Origin: Acidobacteria bacterium RIFCSPLOWO2_12_FULL_66_21
Lineage (GTDB): Bacteria; Acidobacteriota; Vicinamibacteria; Vicinamibacterales; 2-12-FULL-66-21
Direction: 5' to 3'
DNA length: 64,000 nucleotides
Assembly: GCA_001767455.1 (NCBI GenBank)
Contig: MELC01000072.1
Coordinates: 1-64,000 of the forward strand
The position numbers and the translations under genes are program-made. Positions 1 to 8,744 of this stretch are shown here, piece by piece (position 1 is the first letter of the stretch; every line of letters begins with the position of its first letter). The notes under the pieces are model-generated. The model was given only the letters and a program-made list of their open reading frames with translations, was not told the DNA's origin and ran no database searches.

Positions 1-2
1 TT

Positions 3-140
3 CACGACTGCTTCATCGACACCACATGGCCGGCCTGCCCGCGGCATCCGAATCACCCGATGTGGTTTCATGAGGACGGCTACTGGCACGCCCACGGAAA
101 GCCGGTGGCAAAGCTCGGCGAACTACGTTCGAGCCGATAA
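3..140 (+). CDS. C-terminal fragment of unknown small Cys/His/Trp-rich protein
   Basis: This frame is open from the window edge and ends in TAA at 138-140. The translation (ending GKPVAKLGEL plus a short tail) has a coherent composition rich in Cys, His, Trp and Pro, including CFIDTTWPACPRHP and MWFHEDGYWHAH, unlike the two other frames here. Cys/His spacing hints at a small metal-binding or oxidised fold, but I do not recognise the family. The start lies upstream of the window. It stops 16 nt before the methyltransferase start, so the two could be co-transcribed. It is too short for the ORF track. Confidence 0.5.
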   Translation, partial: HDCFIDTTWPACPRHPNHPMWFHEDGYWHAHGKPVAKLGELRSSR

Positions 141-156
141 GGCGGCACGGCGACCA

Positions 157-897
157 ATGTTCAGCGCGTCGGCGGAGTTCTACGATCTCATCTACTCGAC
201 GTTCAAGGACTACGCTGCCGAAGCGCGGCAGATCGCCGACCTGCTGCGCCGGATCAATCCTCGCTGCGCCTCGCTCCTCGACGTCGCGTGCGGGACCGGC
301 GAGCACGCGCGGCTGCTGGCGGCAGAGGGCTTCACGGTCGACGGCCTGGATCTCGATCCCGCTTTCGTCGCGATTGCGCGCACGAAGCACCCCGCCGGGC
401 GTTTCTTTCACGCGGATATGAGCGACTTCCGCCTGCCGCATCGTTACGACGCGGTGCTGTGTCTGTTCAGCTCGATCGGCTATCTCCAGACTCTGGATCG
501 CATCACCGCGGCGCTGCGCTGTTTTCGCGAGCACCTCGCGCCCGGCGGCGCGATCGTCGTCGAGCCATGGTTCCCGCCGGGAGGGCTGAACACCGCTCGC
601 GTGGCGCGCAACACGGGCGAGGCAAATGGGGTGCGCGTCACGAGGACCAGCCGCGTGGAAGTGGACGGACGCCTGTCACGCCTCCATTTCGATTACGAGA
701 TCGCCGACGGCACCGGCACCCGGCACGCGAGCGAGATTCACGAACTTGGCCTCTGTACGCCAGCCGAAATGCTCGATGCATTCCGGGACGCCGGACTGGA
801 AGTCGACTTCGATCCAAAAGGCCTCACCGACCGCGGACTCTACGTCGCCAGGAGCGCCTGGCGCGACACGCTCAGACCGGCGAGCCACGAGCCGTAA
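157..897 (+). CDS. class I SAM-dependent methyltransferase
   Basis: A 246-residue soluble methyltransferase, a usual length for the class. Motif I is DVACGTGEH near residues 42-50, followed by an acidic residue ending the second strand (GLDLDP) and the HADMSDFRL segment that normally contacts the adenine ring. The pattern FYDLIYS at the N-terminus and DAVLCLFSSIGYL in the middle resembles the TylM1/DesVI group of sugar-amine N-methyltransferases, but the substrate cannot be read from sequence. The ORF track starts at 70; I prefer the ATG at 157 because homology-like sequence begins there and the upstream frame overlaps another gene tail. Its last 26 nt overlap the convergent toroid gene, so it is not in the minus-strand RiPP operon. 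Confidence 0.85.
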   Translation: MFSASAEFYDLIYSTFKDYAAEARQIADLLRRINPRCASLLDVACGTGEHARLLAAEGFTVDGLDLDPAFVAIARTKHPAGRFFHADMSDFRLPHRYDAVLCLFSSIGYLQTLDRITAALRCFREHLAPGGAIVVEPWFPPGGLNTARVARNTGEANGVRVTRTSRVEVDGRLSRLHFDYEIADGTGTRHASEIHELGLCTPAEMLDAFRDAGLEVDFDPKGLTDRGLYVARSAWRDTLRPASHEP

Positions 898-1885
898 ACG
901 GGTGTGCCGGGCGGCGCACGAACAGGCCAAGCGCTTCGACGCCGAGCGCGGTGGTCAGTTCCCGCGAGCCGAACCACACGGTCAGCGGTCCGGGAGGAGG
1001 GGGGCCCGCATAAAACGCCTCACAGGCCCACCCGCCGTCGGCGCCCTGCCGTTCGAGGAGCCGCTCGACCAATGCGCGCCGGGGTTGTTCGCTCGATACG
1101 CCATCGACTCGCAACAGCGCGGAGAGGGCGAGCGCGGTCAGCAGGTCGCTTCCCGCGACGTCGCCTCGTTCGAGCCGCGCCAGGATGCGTGGGGCCAGCA
1201 GCCGCGACGCCTGTTCGAAGCGCCCGACGGTGGCGCCCGCGCGGGCCACCGCGTGGTAAAGAGCGAGGTCATCGACGTAGTATCGATGGGAATTCTCTTC
1301 GCGCCCATGCTCGAGCAGGTCGATGACGAAATCGATCGCGCCCTGTGTCGCCGGGCCGTCGCCCAGATATCGCGCGACGTTCGCATTCACGACGCTGTCC
1401 ACGTCGTTCCGGGGCGGTGCCACTCCAAACCACGTGTAGAACCGCCCGGCCGGATCGCGGTGGCGCAGGAGCGTTTCCCGGTTAGCGGCGAGAACTCCGG
1501 CCGTCTCCGTGCCCGACCCCCTCAGCGCGACTGATGCGCAGGCCGTGTCGTCGGCATCCGCGGGAATGGCGCGGTCCGGGCGCACCCGCCAGTAGCGCCA
1601 TCGTGCGCCGGGTTCCATCTCACCCAGGAGGAAGTTCTGCGCGTTCCGGATGGCGCCCGCGACATCGCCCGTATCCGCCACGCGAAACGCCTCAATGGCG
1701 AACGTCGTCGCGAACGGCGTGGGATCGCGGCGCGACACGCGCATGAGGCGGTCCCCGCTGACGTGCATCGGCAGCTCACCGCTCTCCAGCTGACGCGAGA
1801 GCAGGAAGCGGACGGCGCGCTCGAACGCGGCCCGTACTTCCTCAGCCGCCGGGATCGCACGCGAGTCCACGTCGACGCTGCGCAT
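872..1885 (-). CDS. toroid (prenyltransferase/terpene cyclase-like) protein with DADDT motif
   Basis: A 337-residue helical protein with prenyltransferase/squalene-oxidase-like repeats. Residues 110-114 read DADDT, matching the DxDD(T) catalytic acid motif of class II terpene cyclases. The C-terminus has a QGADGGWA segment like the QW motifs of the family. At 337 residues it is shorter than a usual two-domain cyclase (500-700), so it may be a single toroid, or a relative that has lost the second domain. Start: ATG at 1885 has a good GGAGGG ribosome site; the longer GTG start at 1897 is less likely. It lies about 20 nt after the ADOP permease and is the last gene of the RiPP-like operon, where it may act with the class I isoprenoid-like enzyme. 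A cyclisation or prenyl-binding role is inferred. Confidence 0.65.
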   Translation of the reverse strand: MRSVDVDSRAIPAAEEVRAAFERAVRFLLSRQLESGELPMHVSGDRLMRVSRRDPTPFATTFAIEAFRVADTGDVAGAIRNAQNFLLGEMEPGARWRYWRVRPDRAIPADADDTACASVALRGSGTETAGVLAANRETLLRHRDPAGRFYTWFGVAPPRNDVDSVVNANVARYLGDGPATQGAIDFVIDLLEHGREENSHRYYVDDLALYHAVARAGATVGRFEQASRLLAPRILARLERGDVAGSDLLTALALSALLRVDGVSSEQPRRALVERLLERQGADGGWACEAFYAGPPPPGPLTVWFGSRELTTALGVEALGLFVRRPAHPFTARGSPV

Positions 1886-1906
1886 CGGGCCCTCCACGAC
1901 GCGCCG

Positions 1907-4294
1907 TCACTCCTGACGGAGCATGTTGACGGGTTCCACCCGGAAGGCCCTGAGGCTCGGGAGGCATGCGGCGACGACCGACAGAGCCAGGAGGCCGCCG
2001 CCGATGCCGGCGAGCATCACCGGACTGACGGCCGTGATGCCATAGAAGAAGCCGATCATGAGACGGATGAGAACGAACGAGAGCGCGCCCCCGCAGAGCA
2101 CGCCGGCCGCCCCGACGAAGAGCGCGTGTCTGACCACCGTTCGGGCGATGTCGCGCCCGCTCGCCCCGAACGCGCGGCGGATGGCGATCTCGCGCGTGCG
2201 CTGCGCGACCGAGTACGAAATGACGCCGAACAACCCGATGAAAGCCATCATCAGCGCGCTGGCCGCGAACACCGGCAGCATCGTGGCCACGACGCGCGGT
2301 ACTGTGATGGACTCCTCGACGAAGGTCCTCAGCGACCGCAGGTCGAACACCGGGACGTCGCGATCCAGATCGAGCGCGGCCTGCTTCACGAGCGGCGCGA
2401 GCGCGCCGGGGCTGACCGGCGAGCTGATCGCCAGGTCCATGCGTGGAGGAACATCCTCGTCGTACGGACGGTAGACCGCCGGTGTGGTCCGCTGGTGCAG
2501 CCCGAAGTGCCGCGTGTCGTCCGCCACGCCGATAATCGAGTACGCGCGGTCGCGCATCCGCACCGTCTGTCCGAGCGCGTCCCTCTCGGTCTTCCAGAAT
2601 CGGCGCGCCACCTCGCCGCTCACAATAGCTGCGCTCGACGTCTCCGCCGGATCCAGTTGCGCGAACGAGCGCCCGAGCACGTGGATGCCGAGCGTTTCGA
2701 ACAGTCGCGGGCTGCACGTGTAGTACAAAGCCGACGAGCCATGCCCGGCCCCGCCGGCGGCGTCGCCGAAGTCGAAGCCGCGCATCTCGGCAGCGCCTCC
2801 AGCGGGCAGTCGCGATATGAGCGCGGCATCTGTCACGCCGGGTACCGCGTGGAGGCGGGACAGCAGCTCGGTGAAGAAACGGCGACGGTCGATCGGCTTC
2901 GGATATGGGGATTCCGGAAGGGATACCCTGCCGGCAACCTTCCCTTCGACCTGGAATCCCGGACCGACGCTCTGGAGCAGCCTTAGGCTCTGAAGCGACG
3001 TCGCGGAACCCGCGAGCAGCGCGAAAGCCAGCGTGACTTCGACGACGGCGCATGCGGTATACACGCGGCGCGCGCGCCGGCCGCTCGTGAGCGCCGTGCC
3101 GCCTTCCCGCAGGGCACGTATGTAGTTCGATCGCGACACGTCCGCGATCGGCGCGATGCCGACCGCGAGTCCGGTCAGCACGGACGCGAGCGTCGCGAAC
3201 AGCAGGACGGCGCGATCGACGCCGAAGTGCACGTACGAGGGAATCGCGAGATGGACCGACCGCAGCAGCAGGTCGAGTCCCACGTAGGCCACGCCGACAC
3301 CGAGCGCGCCTCCGACAAGCGCCAACAGCAGACTCTCGATCAGGAACTGTCGCAGCAGGGCGGCCCGGCTCGCGCCCAGCGCGGCCCGGGTGGCAATCTC
3401 GGTTCTGCGCGATTCGTTGCGCGCGAACTGCAATGTCGCGACGTTGATGCACGCCACCAGGAAGAGAAAAGCGACCGCGAACGACAGCACCGCGAGCGAA
3501 GGCCTGGCATTTCCGACGAGCTCATCGCGAAGGGGCCGGACGACAGCCCGCACGTCCTGGTTCGTCGCGGGATGATCGCTGGCCAGTCCGAGGGCGACCG
3601 CGTCCATGCCGCTCTTCACGGCGGCGAGCGTCGTCCCGTCTTTCAGGTGCGCGATGACCTGCAGCCTGCGATCCGTCCATCCGCCGGCGCCGGAGGGGAG
3701 GACCAGCGGCACCCACACGTCGGTCTTCTGGTCCGGGAAGGTGAAGCCCGGCGGCATGATGCCGACCAGCAGGTAGCTCTCGCTGTCGAGGCGGATCGTC
3801 CTCCCTATCACGGACGGATCCGCGCCAAGGCGCCTGGTCCAGAGCGCATGGGACACGATGACCGCGCGGCCCGCGCCCGCGGCGAATTCATCCGGACGGA
3901 AGTCGCGGCCGAATGCGGGCCGCACGCGGAGGACCGAGAACAGATCCGGCGACCCGCTCGCCACCTTGACGCGCTCGGGCTCGCCGTTCCCCGACAGGTT
4001 GAACTCTCCGGGACGAAACGCGGCGAGGCTCGTGAAGACGGTCTGCCGGGCCTGCCACTCGCGAAACTCCGGCGCGGAAACCGCCATCCACGGCCCGCGG
4101 CCCATCTGCTGGCTGAGGAGCACCATCCGGTCCAGGTCTCCCAGGAACGGAATCGGCCGCAGCAGCAGCGAATAGAGAAGGCTGACGATGAGCGTGTTCG
4201 CGCCGATGCTGAGGGCGACCGATGCCAGCACCACGGTCACGAACACCGGGTTTCGGCGGTGAATCCGCAGCGCGTACCGGAGGTCTCTCAGCAT
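1907..4294 (-). CDS. ADOP/MacB-type ABC transporter permease
   Basis: A 795-residue inner-membrane permease of the acidobacterial duplicated orphan permease (ADOP) type: an N-terminal TM helix after MLRDLRYALRIHRR, a periplasmic MacB-like core domain, three FtsX helices near the middle (SLAVLSFAVAFLFLVACINV, ATRAALGASRAALLRQF), then a second periplasmic domain and FtsX block (REIAIRRAFGASGRDIARTV). The ORF continues upstream to 4537, but the ATG at 4294 starts the conserved sequence and is preceded by AGGTGGGG. No ATPase gene lies nearby, so the energy source is unknown. It sits between two terpene-type genes in the RiPP-like operon, 17 nt after one and about 20 nt before the other, so export of, or immunity to, the product is a reasonable guess. 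Confidence 0.85.
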   Translation of the reverse strand: MLRDLRYALRIHRRNPVFVTVVLASVALSIGANTLIVSLLYSLLLRPIPFLGDLDRMVLLSQQMGRGPWMAVSAPEFREWQARQTVFTSLAAFRPGEFNLSGNGEPERVKVASGSPDLFSVLRVRPAFGRDFRPDEFAAGAGRAVIVSHALWTRRLGADPSVIGRTIRLDSESYLLVGIMPPGFTFPDQKTDVWVPLVLPSGAGGWTDRRLQVIAHLKDGTTLAAVKSGMDAVALGLASDHPATNQDVRAVVRPLRDELVGNARPSLAVLSFAVAFLFLVACINVATLQFARNESRRTEIATRAALGASRAALLRQFLIESLLLALVGGALGVGVAYVGLDLLLRSVHLAIPSYVHFGVDRAVLLFATLASVLTGLAVGIAPIADVSRSNYIRALREGGTALTSGRRARRVYTACAVVEVTLAFALLAGSATSLQSLRLLQSVGPGFQVEGKVAGRVSLPESPYPKPIDRRRFFTELLSRLHAVPGVTDAALISRLPAGGAAEMRGFDFGDAAGGAGHGSSALYYTCSPRLFETLGIHVLGRSFAQLDPAETSSAAIVSGEVARRFWKTERDALGQTVRMRDRAYSIIGVADDTRHFGLHQRTTPAVYRPYDEDVPPRMDLAISSPVSPGALAPLVKQAALDLDRDVPVFDLRSLRTFVEESITVPRVVATMLPVFAASALMMAFIGLFGVISYSVAQRTREIAIRRAFGASGRDIARTVVRHALFVGAAGVLCGGALSFVLIRLMIGFFYGITAVSPVMLAGIGGGLLALSVVAACLPSLRAFRVEPVNMLRQE

Positions 4295-4311
4295 GGACAC
4301 CCCACCTGCCG

Positions 4312-5430
4312 TCAGCCGATTCGTCTGCCGTGCTGTGCCACCAGTATGCGGCCCGCAGGGGCTTCTGTCGAGCGCACCCCCGGAGATACGCCGTCGCACG
4401 CCGGACCGCGCCGCTCCGCGGCTCCAGCGCCGCGAGCATGCGGAGCGGTCTGGAGGTTCATCTCCCGCAGCGCCTTCCTGAAGTCCGCCTGTGTGGCGTA
4501 CGCCCGGGCCGTGGCGGTGTCCAGGCAGCTCGACCACGTGCTGGAGCCGACGGGCGCCGCGGCTGCCTTTGCCTGCTCGAGGTATCCGAGCATGTCATCG
4601 AGATACCGATCGAGGAGGCCCGAGCAGTAGATGGTCGTGCGGATCGCGGACGGCCGCCGCGGTTCCGGAATGTCCTCCAGCTTCGTGCGCCGCTGGAGTT
4701 CTTCAATCGCCGCGGTGAGCAGGTAGGAGAAGCGGTTGTTCGCGAAGTCCTTCTTCCAGTCGCGGAGATCGTCCAGCATCGAGTCCGCGAGCCAGTAATA
4801 GTCCAGCGAGCGCGCCAGCGGTCCGCGCACCGACGGACGCCCTCCAATGACACACAGCGCGGACGTGATCGTCTTCGACACCGCGCAGCGGCGCGAGACG
4901 ACGCGAATGAGGTCCGCGCGCGTGTACGGCTGCGGACCGTGCCGGTGATCGCGGCACTCGACATACACGGCCGCGTTGTATTGATCGTACTGCGCGACGA
5001 ATTCCTTCCACGGCATCCGGCGAGGGCCCATCGCGCGGCTCAACGCCTGCCATCCTCTGATTTGATAGGCGCCGCTCAAGAGGACCGCTTCGTAGGGTGG
5101 GGCGGCGGGCTGATCGAACAGCTCGTCGTTGATCAGGATGTGGTACAGGAGGAAGAGCGCGGCAACGGAGAGTTCCCGCACCTGTCCGAGACGGGCCTTC
5201 GGGAATGCGTCGCTGAACAGAAAAGGGAAATGGGTAAACAGGTTCTGCCCTGTTTCGACGCCGGGAAATCTCCTGAGCCACAGTCGATCGCGGAGCGCCT
5301 GGTAGCCCGGGATTCGCGCGCTCGCGCGCTCGAAGCGTGTCCAGGCGCGGCGGCCCTCCGCGGCGAGACGCTCGGCCGGCGCGATGGGGAGTGTATGAAC
5401 CGCCGGAACGCCGGCTTCCTGCGATCGCAC
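4312..5430 (-). CDS. class I isoprenoid-synthase-like protein
   Basis: A 372-residue mostly helical soluble protein. Two acidic motifs are placed as in trans-prenyltransferases and squalene-synthase-like enzymes: DELFD at residues 102-106 (helix FLLYHILIN before it) and DDLRD at 220-224, followed by WKKDFANNRFSYLL. These would bind the Mg2+-diphosphate of an allylic substrate. The GTG at 5430 is preceded by GAGGA with suitable spacing and begins 8 nt beyond the stop of the upstream membrane protease; the 441-residue ORF start overlaps that gene and is rejected. Substrate and product are unknown. The toroid protein two genes downstream has a class II motif, so the pair may make or attach an isoprenoid. 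Confidence 0.65.
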   Translation of the reverse strand: MRSQEAGVPAVHTLPIAPAERLAAEGRRAWTRFERASARIPGYQALRDRLWLRRFPGVETGQNLFTHFPFLFSDAFPKARLGQVRELSVAALFLLYHILINDELFDQPAAPPYEAVLLSGAYQIRGWQALSRAMGPRRMPWKEFVAQYDQYNAAVYVECRDHRHGPQPYTRADLIRVVSRRCAVSKTITSALCVIGGRPSVRGPLARSLDYYWLADSMLDDLRDWKKDFANNRFSYLLTAAIEELQRRTKLEDIPEPRRPSAIRTTIYCSGLLDRYLDDMLGYLEQAKAAAAPVGSSTWSSCLDTATARAYATQADFRKALREMNLQTAPHARGAGAAERRGPACDGVSPGVRSTEAPAGRILVAQHGRRIG

Positions 5431-5438
5431 CTGGGTCC

Positions 5439-6878
5439 TCAGTGGCGGCGGGCCAGCGTCAGGTACGCGGTTTCGAACGAACCTCTGTAGTCCGGGTTCT
5501 CCCAGCGAACCATGGCGTCCGCGGCAATCGCGGGCGTGCGTGCCGACGCCGGCTCGACGCGCACGCCGGCGAGAATCAGTTCCCCTGCGACGTCGACCTG
5601 GACCATGTCGAGATGCCCGAGCTGTTGCTTGCGCCACGCGTCCGACACGACGAGCGTGCGCCCCCGCGGATCCCGGTCGGAGGGGCCCAGCTCACAGTCC
5701 GCTTCGACAATCCGGGCTCCGGGATCCCACTGCCCCGCAACGTAGAACGCGGCCTCCGGATCCACGTACCGCCGGATCACCGTGCAGCCCGTTGCGCCGA
5801 GCGGCGCGCTCTGCTGGACGAACGCGTCGTAGGGGCCCCAGGCGGCAGGCTCGCGCTGGCGGACGCGCGTCCAGAGGAAGCGGTGCTGCGACACGAATGG
5901 GCGCATGAGGAACTGCACGTGCGCGCGATCTTGGCCGGTGACGTGGACCCTGACGTTGCACGCGGCGACCGTGACCTCCGCCGGCTGGCTCGTGAGGAAG
6001 ACGCCGCGCGGATCGCGTTTGTCGAGCCCGAACACGAAGATCTGCGCGGCCGCGAGCGCCAGCGCCATGGCGGCGTACGCGGACACGCTGCGTCTCCAGC
6101 CGTGGCGTGTGCCTGCCGCGGCCCGGTCCCTCCGAATCAGCAGCGGCAACAGGAATGCGACTGCCGTCCAGCACGCGAGGCGGATCGCGGCATAGGGCGT
6201 GATGAGCGGAGAGGCCGCGCTCACGGTACAGACTTCGCATCCCGATGCCTGCGTCAGCGCGCGCTCCACGGCGGCAAGCGCCAGGCCCGGTACAAGCAGC
6301 CCTGATACACCAGCCGCAAACCGCGACCAATAAGTGCGCGGGCCGCCGCTGACGACCACCGCGTCCAGGATTCTGCGAAGGAACACGACCGTCAGGACCA
6401 CCGCGGAGATCAGTCCCGCAAGATCGACGGCCATCCGCGCCGAACGGGGAAGACCCAACAACGACAATCCCGATCCGATCTCCGCCTGAATCACCCATGG
6501 GCGCACGATGTTCGAGCCCATGAGGACGCTCGCGGCGGCAACCGCACCGGTAAACGCCGCAAACAGGGCGCGCCCGCTCCCCTGGCGGCTGGTTCGCGCG
6601 ACAGCAAGGCACGCGAGCGCCAGCGCCAGGCTGACGCCATGGCCCGCAAGAAGCGCCGCGCCTTCCTTCCAGGGTGGCGCGTCCGGCGGGAAGACGAAGA
6701 TGGACCGCCCATCCAGAAACACGATTTGAAAGAACTGGAACTGGCCTCCGAGGGCCACGGCGGCCAGGCCGTGACTGAGCTCGTGCACGAGCACGACCAG
6801 CTGCCGCGCGATGAACAGGAGCAGGAGGGCCTCGAGCGCGACGACCGCGTAGTGAAGCGCCGCGGAACGGGCGCGCAT
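5439..6878 (-). CDS. membrane metalloprotease-like protein with HELSH motif
   Basis: A 479-residue integral membrane protein. The first helix runs into HELSH at residues 32-36, the HExxH zinc motif of site-2-protease-like (M50) families. Several more hydrophobic segments follow up to about residue 300, then a soluble, probably extracytoplasmic, C-terminal region of about 180 residues with no recognised domain. I do not see the second S2P motif (NPxxxxDG), so it may be a divergent or inactive family member. The ATG at 6878 overlaps the TGA of the preceding protease gene (ATGA), showing translational coupling; the ORF's earlier start is inside that gene. In context it would process or secrete the Cys-rich peptides. 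Confidence 0.65.
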   Translation of the reverse strand: MRARSAALHYAVVALEALLLLFIARQLVVLVHELSHGLAAVALGGQFQFFQIVFLDGRSIFVFPPDAPPWKEGAALLAGHGVSLALALACLAVARTSRQGSGRALFAAFTGAVAAASVLMGSNIVRPWVIQAEIGSGLSLLGLPRSARMAVDLAGLISAVVLTVVFLRRILDAVVVSGGPRTYWSRFAAGVSGLLVPGLALAAVERALTQASGCEVCTVSAASPLITPYAAIRLACWTAVAFLLPLLIRRDRAAAGTRHGWRRSVSAYAAMALALAAAQIFVFGLDKRDPRGVFLTSQPAEVTVAACNVRVHVTGQDRAHVQFLMRPFVSQHRFLWTRVRQREPAAWGPYDAFVQQSAPLGATGCTVIRRYVDPEAAFYVAGQWDPGARIVEADCELGPSDRDPRGRTLVVSDAWRKQQLGHLDMVQVDVAGELILAGVRVEPASARTPAIAADAMVRWENPDYRGSFETAYLTLARRH

Positions 6879-8161
6879 CACTGCGCCCCCTGGCGATGCA
6901 CCAGCCCGCGCCACAGCGTCGAGAGGCGGCGAAGCGGCCTCACGAACATGAACAGGAAGGCGAAGGCGACGAAGGACCGGTACAGGTGCAGCATGGCCGC
7001 ATCAGGGTTCCTGATCAGTTCTCCTGGAATCCGCGCGAGGGACTCGAGCAACTGACTCGACATGCGCGGGATTGCGAGGAACACCTGCGGCAGCAGCAGG
7101 GCGATCGCCACGACAAGAAACAGCGCGTATCCGGCGACGAGCGCCAGCGGCCCCCTGCGGAAATCGGACGCCAGCAGCTGGGGCGTGCGCCGGCGAACCG
7201 GCCACGCGAAGGTGTCGCCGAGCAGCCGGAGCGCGCGGCGCTGGAGGTTCGCCACCCCGCTCAGGTCCACGAGGAGCCAGTACCCGTCGAACCTCAGGAG
7301 CGGGTTGATCGAGAACAGCACCGCGAAATCGATGCTGTAGATGGCGCCTGCCCAGTATGAACGGCCGGTCATGAGACAGGCGAAGTACAGCGGGACCACC
7401 ATCAACAGCTGGAAGTACATGCCTCCAGCGTCGATGACCGCCCGCTGCCATCTCGGAAGCTGCCAGGCGCGGGACAGGTTGACGTACAGCGCCGGGAAGA
7501 TCAGATAGAGACAGAAGCCGATCTCGTCGTGCTGGCAACCGAACCGCCGGCATGCCGCGGCGTGCCCCAGTTCGTGGAAGCACACCGTCAGGAACGCGAG
7601 GAGAAACGCGAGCAGGAAGTCCCGCCCCGAAGATGGCATCGCGCGCTGAGCGACCGGCAGCTGGTAGAACGCGACGTGTGCCAGGACGATCGCCGCCAGG
7701 CACACGGCGGCGGTCAGCGGCCGGAAGAGCGACGTCAGTGGAGCAACGACGGGGGCGAGTCGCTCCTGGGACACCAGCGGTACTCGGAGGGAAAAGTCCC
7801 AGGGCGTCCTGCCTGGCGCCGCCGTTGCGGGGGCATCGTTGGACACCGGCGGCGCGTCGCCGACCGTTTCGACCAGGCGCTTCGGCAGGAGGTCGCGGGT
7901 GATGACCTCCTCGATCCGTTCGGGTCCGATAGCGCGGCTCGATCCGGCGAGCGCCGCGGACACCTGCCGCGGCGTCCGCGTGCCGTCGAGCAGACGAAGA
8001 ATGTCCGCGACAGGTTCCGGAAGAAGGAACTGCCGTCCCTGCGCGGTTCGCGCACGGAACCGAACGCCTCGTGTCCCGTCTTCGAAGCGGTCGAGCTCCG
8101 TCGCGACGTTTCGCACGCGATCGTTCGAACGGACGACGGCGCCATCCGGGTCGGTCTGCAC
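6878..8161 (-). CDS. M50 (site-2) protease with N-terminal PqqD-like domain
   Basis: A 427-residue protein. Residues 30-100 (FLLPEPVADILRLLDGTRTP, then EEVITRDLLPKRLVE) look like a PqqD-type winged fold, the RiPP recognition element that binds leader peptides. The membrane part has HELGH at 196-200 and NPLLRFDGYW at 286-295, the two zinc-site motifs of M50 proteases, among about six hydrophobic segments. It resembles the peptide zinc metalloproteases of other RiPP loci (YydH type). Start is GTG at 8161, 14 nt after the last precursor stop, with only a weak ribosome site. A natural reading is that it binds modified precursors by the leader and cleaves at or in the membrane; this is inferred. 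Confidence 0.8.
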   Translation of the reverse strand: MQTDPDGAVVRSNDRVRNVATELDRFEDGTRGVRFRARTAQGRQFLLPEPVADILRLLDGTRTPRQVSAALAGSSRAIGPERIEEVITRDLLPKRLVETVGDAPPVSNDAPATAAPGRTPWDFSLRVPLVSQERLAPVVAPLTSLFRPLTAAVCLAAIVLAHVAFYQLPVAQRAMPSSGRDFLLAFLLAFLTVCFHELGHAAACRRFGCQHDEIGFCLYLIFPALYVNLSRAWQLPRWQRAVIDAGGMYFQLLMVVPLYFACLMTGRSYWAGAIYSIDFAVLFSINPLLRFDGYWLLVDLSGVANLQRRALRLLGDTFAWPVRRRTPQLLASDFRRGPLALVAGYALFLVVAIALLLPQVFLAIPRMSSQLLESLARIPGELIRNPDAAMLHLYRSFVAFAFLFMFVRPLRRLSTLWRGLVHRQGAQ

Positions 8162-8175
8162 GGGGCCGCCCGAGC

Positions 8176-8409
8176 CTATTCAACCTGTGCGTCGATGCAG
8201 AACGACTGGCAGCCTTCAGGACTGCAGTACATCGAGCAGCCGCCGACGTTGCCGCAGCTGTACCCGCTGTCACACACTCTGTCGCAGGACCAGCTGCACG
8301 CGGCGTCGGGCACGCGCAGGACCTGCGTCTCAAGCCGCTCTTCGAGCTCCTCGACGGTGAGCCGCGCCAGGACGTCGGCGTTCACCGGCTCCATCTGCTT
8401 CTTGGGCAT
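8176..8409 (-). CDS. Cys-rich RiPP precursor peptide 1
   Basis: A 77-residue peptide, fourth in the tandem set. The leader contains LTVEELEERLETQVLRVP, nearly identical in all four copies. The core starts ACSWSC and has eight Cys (ACSWSC, RVC, YSC, GGC, MYC, EGC, SFC), ending IDAQVE. Cys spacing in the second half differs from the other copies. ATG at 8409 follows GAAAGGGA. No signal peptide, which suits a ribosomally made precursor whose leader is read by the maturase or the PqqD-like domain. Likely product: a thioether-containing (ranthipeptide/sactipeptide-like) peptide, by analogy with radical SAM/Cys-rich systems; the real modification is unknown. Confidence 0.8.
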   Translation of the reverse strand: MPKKQMEPVNADVLARLTVEELEERLETQVLRVPDAACSWSCDRVCDSGYSCGNVGGCSMYCSPEGCQSFCIDAQVE

Positions 8410-8442
8410 GGCGGTTTCCCTTTCTCACTCACGTGGCCGCGC

Positions 8443-8667
8443 CTACGTGACCTGTTGATCCACGCAGTACTCACTGCAATACACGTCGGAACAGTGGCTG
8501 CCGCTCACCGAATGGCAGATGTATCCGGCGCACACGGAGCTGCACGACCAGTCGCAGGACGCCTCCGGCATGCGAAGGACCTGGAGCTCAAGCCGGTCTT
8601 CGAGCTCTTCGACCGAGAGGGTCGTCGAGCATTCCTCGTTCAACGATTCAATCTGCGGTTTTGCCAT
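8443..8667 (-). CDS. Cys-rich RiPP precursor peptide 2
   Basis: A 74-residue paralogue of its neighbours: MAKPQIESLNEE, leader SVEELEDRLELQVLRMP, core SCDWSC followed by SVC, YIC, SHC, VYC and EYC, ending VDQQVT. It has seven Cys where the others have eight, and the least conserved C-terminus (QQVT instead of AQVE). The ORF track shows a longer frame to 8856, but that extension runs through the neighbouring precursor and is rejected; ATG at 8667 has AGAGGGG just upstream. The odd Cys number means one Cys is unpaired or unused if all modifications need pairs; if each thioether uses one Cys, no such constraint applies. Confidence 0.8.
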   Translation of the reverse strand: MAKPQIESLNEECSTTLSVEELEDRLELQVLRMPEASCDWSCSSVCAGYICHSVSGSHCSDVYCSEYCVDQQVT

Positions 8668-8744
8668 ACCGGCCCCTCTGTTGACGGCGTCACGAGCGCG
8701 CCCGTCTGTGTGCCTGGCGACATGCGTCCAGGCGTGTCGCGTTA

